Origin: Bacteroidetes bacterium UBA1952
GTDB taxonomy: Bacteria; Bacteroidota; Bacteroidia; Chitinophagales; Chitinophagaceae
DNA length: 14,030 nt
Direction: 5' to 3'
Assembly (NCBI GenBank): GCA_002336725.1
Contig: DDEO01000067.1
Span: 706 to 14,735, forward strand
Part shown: positions 13,363 to 14,030 of the stretch, piece after piece
Numbering within the stretch: position 1 is the stretch's first letter
Layout: each line of letters starts with the position of its first letter
The notes under the pieces: generated by a model
What the model saw: only the letters and a program-made list of their open reading frames with translations
The model's database searches: none
Told to the model about the DNA's origin: nothing
Translations under genes and position numbers: made by a program

Positions 13363-14030
13363 ATGGACGTTCAAAGCATCAAAGCCCGCTTCGGCATTAT
13401 CGGCAATGCGCCGGCCCTCAATCATGCGCTTGCCGTGGCCGCTCAGGTGGCCGGCACCGACCTGACGGTACTCATCGCCGGCGAAAGCGGCGTAGGCAAA
13501 GAGGCTTTCTCGGCCATCATCCATGCCCTTTCGCCCCGCAAACACAACCCTTTCATCGCCGTCAACTGCGGTGCCATTCCGGAAGGCACCATCGACTCGG
13601 AGCTTTTCGGGCATGAAAAAGGCGCTTTTACCGGCGCGGTGGATGCCCGTAAAGGCTATTTTGAAACCGTCAATGGCGGCACCATCTTCCTTGACGAAAT
13701 AGGCGAAATGCCCATCGGCACGCAGGCCCGCCTGTTGCGCGTACTCGAAACGGGCGAATTTATCCGCGTAGGCTCTTCCAAAGTGCAGAAAACAAACGTG
13801 CGCGTGGTAGCCGCCACCAACCGCGACCTGCTGGAGTTTACCCGCACGGGCCGCTTTCGCGAAGACCTGTATTATCGCCTCAGTACGGTTCCCATCCGCG
13901 TGCCTGCCCTGCGCGACCGGCAGGAAGACATCCTGCTGCTTTTCCGGAAATTTGCCGCCGATTTCTCCGATAAATACCGCACACCGGGCGTGCAACTCGA
14001 CCCTTCGGCGCAGCAACTGCTGATGCGCTA
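13363..14030 (+). CDS. Sigma-54-dependent AAA+ transcriptional activator (3' end beyond window)
   Basis: The frame is open for 222 codons to the window end. It is an AAA+ domain of the NtrC/PspF type, which uses ATP hydrolysis to open promoters bound by sigma-54 RNA polymerase. Visible: Walker A GESGVGKE (about 40-47), the sigma-54 contact loop GAFTGA in SELFGHEKGAFTGAVDARKGYFE, Walker B GGTIFLDEIGEMP, VRVVAATNRDL, and the FREDLYYRLSTVPIRVPALRDRQEDI block with the Arg finger region. There is no N-terminal receiver or sensor domain: the AAA+ module begins within about 15 residues of the start (MDVQSIKARFGIIGNAPALNHAL). Control must therefore come from other factors or from the unseen C-terminal part, which should hold a Fis-type DNA-binding helix-turn-helix. 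Its target genes are not known. Two TTCCGGAA sites fall in it. Confidence 0.93.
   Translation, partial: MDVQSIKARFGIIGNAPALNHALAVAAQVAGTDLTVLIAGESGVGKEAFSAIIHALSPRKHNPFIAVNCGAIPEGTIDSELFGHEKGAFTGAVDARKGYFETVNGGTIFLDEIGEMPIGTQARLLRVLETGEFIRVGSSKVQKTNVRVVAATNRDLLEFTRTGRFREDLYYRLSTVPIRVPALRDRQEDILLLFRKFAADFSDKYRTPGVQLDPSAQQLLMR

Larger units (their letters stand above)
574..13949. repeat. Dispersed 8-bp palindrome TTCCGGAA, 18 copies
   Basis: First bases at 574, 1466, 1533, 2228, 2291, 3051, 4911, 5618, 6401, 7724, 7857, 8811, 9194, 9579, 10201, 10758, 13577 and 13942. Eleven of these extend to the 10-mer TTTCCGGAAA. In genes it is read in all three frames: as (x)SG (seven sites), FR (four) and (F/I)PE (three). 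Four sites are outside genes. A random 14-kb sequence of even composition would hold about 0.2 copies. Confidence 0.9.

Noticed and set aside
13342..14016. A 224-codon minus-strand frame opposite the sigma-54 activator
   Set aside because: The plus strand encodes unmistakable AAA+ motifs over the same bases, including Walker A, GAFTGA and Walker B.

Overview
The window reads as chromosomal DNA of a Bacteroidota bacterium, most likely of a Chitinophagaceae or Saprospiria-like lineage. This rests on a type IX secretion C-terminal sorting domain, a DUF5686 outer-membrane protein with a carboxypeptidase-regulatory-like N-domain, a DUF2851 protein, several lipoproteins, start codons with no clear Shine-Dalgarno, and many copies of the Bacteroidota -7 promoter box TAnnTTTG. 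No ribosomal RNA, tRNA, CRISPR array, transposase or integrase was found.

Layout from left to right. A strong terminator (31-78) closes a large DUF5686 outer-membrane gene on the minus strand (84-2498). Divergent from it are a small unknown lipoprotein (2575-3144) and an FKBP-type prolyl isomerase lipoprotein (3221-3697), separated by a terminator. A two-way terminator (3725-3769) divides the FKBP gene from convergent trxB (3788-4762, minus). Next come a YafK-like L,D-transpeptidase-fold protein (4945-5724, minus) and a secreted T9SS-sorted protein with PKD-like modules (5841-7646, minus). Divergent from that is rplS (7901-8281). A gap holding an 88-nt imperfect palindrome follows, then a DUF2851 gene (8521-9807), which overlaps tail to tail with an OsmC-family gene (9778-10197, minus). 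A predicted outer-membrane protein (10281-11192) is followed by a PIN-toxin/antitoxin pair (11275-11896), then lipA (12055-12996). A 366-base gap with 21-bp tandem repeats leads to a sigma-54-type AAA+ activator (13363 to the window end, incomplete).

The genes are mostly single transcription units: envelope and secretion functions (DUF5686, lipoproteins, FKBP, YafK-like, T9SS cargo), redox housekeeping (trxB, OsmC), translation (rplS) and cofactor synthesis (lipA). The one accessory-looking part is the toxin-antitoxin segment.

Three signals go beyond ordinary annotation. (1) The palindrome TTCCGGAA occurs 18 times in 14 kb, in all three reading frames and in intergenic DNA, much like HIP1 in cyanobacteria. 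(2) A 15-bp perfect direct repeat, GCAAAGAGCGGTATT, brackets the toxin-antitoxin segment. Both copies end in the same codons (KERY-stop), suggesting insertion at the 3' end of the upstream gene. (3) Six exact TAnnTTTG boxes lie only 3-13 nt before start codons, suggesting very short or absent mRNA leaders. I did not find a complete new multi-gene system.
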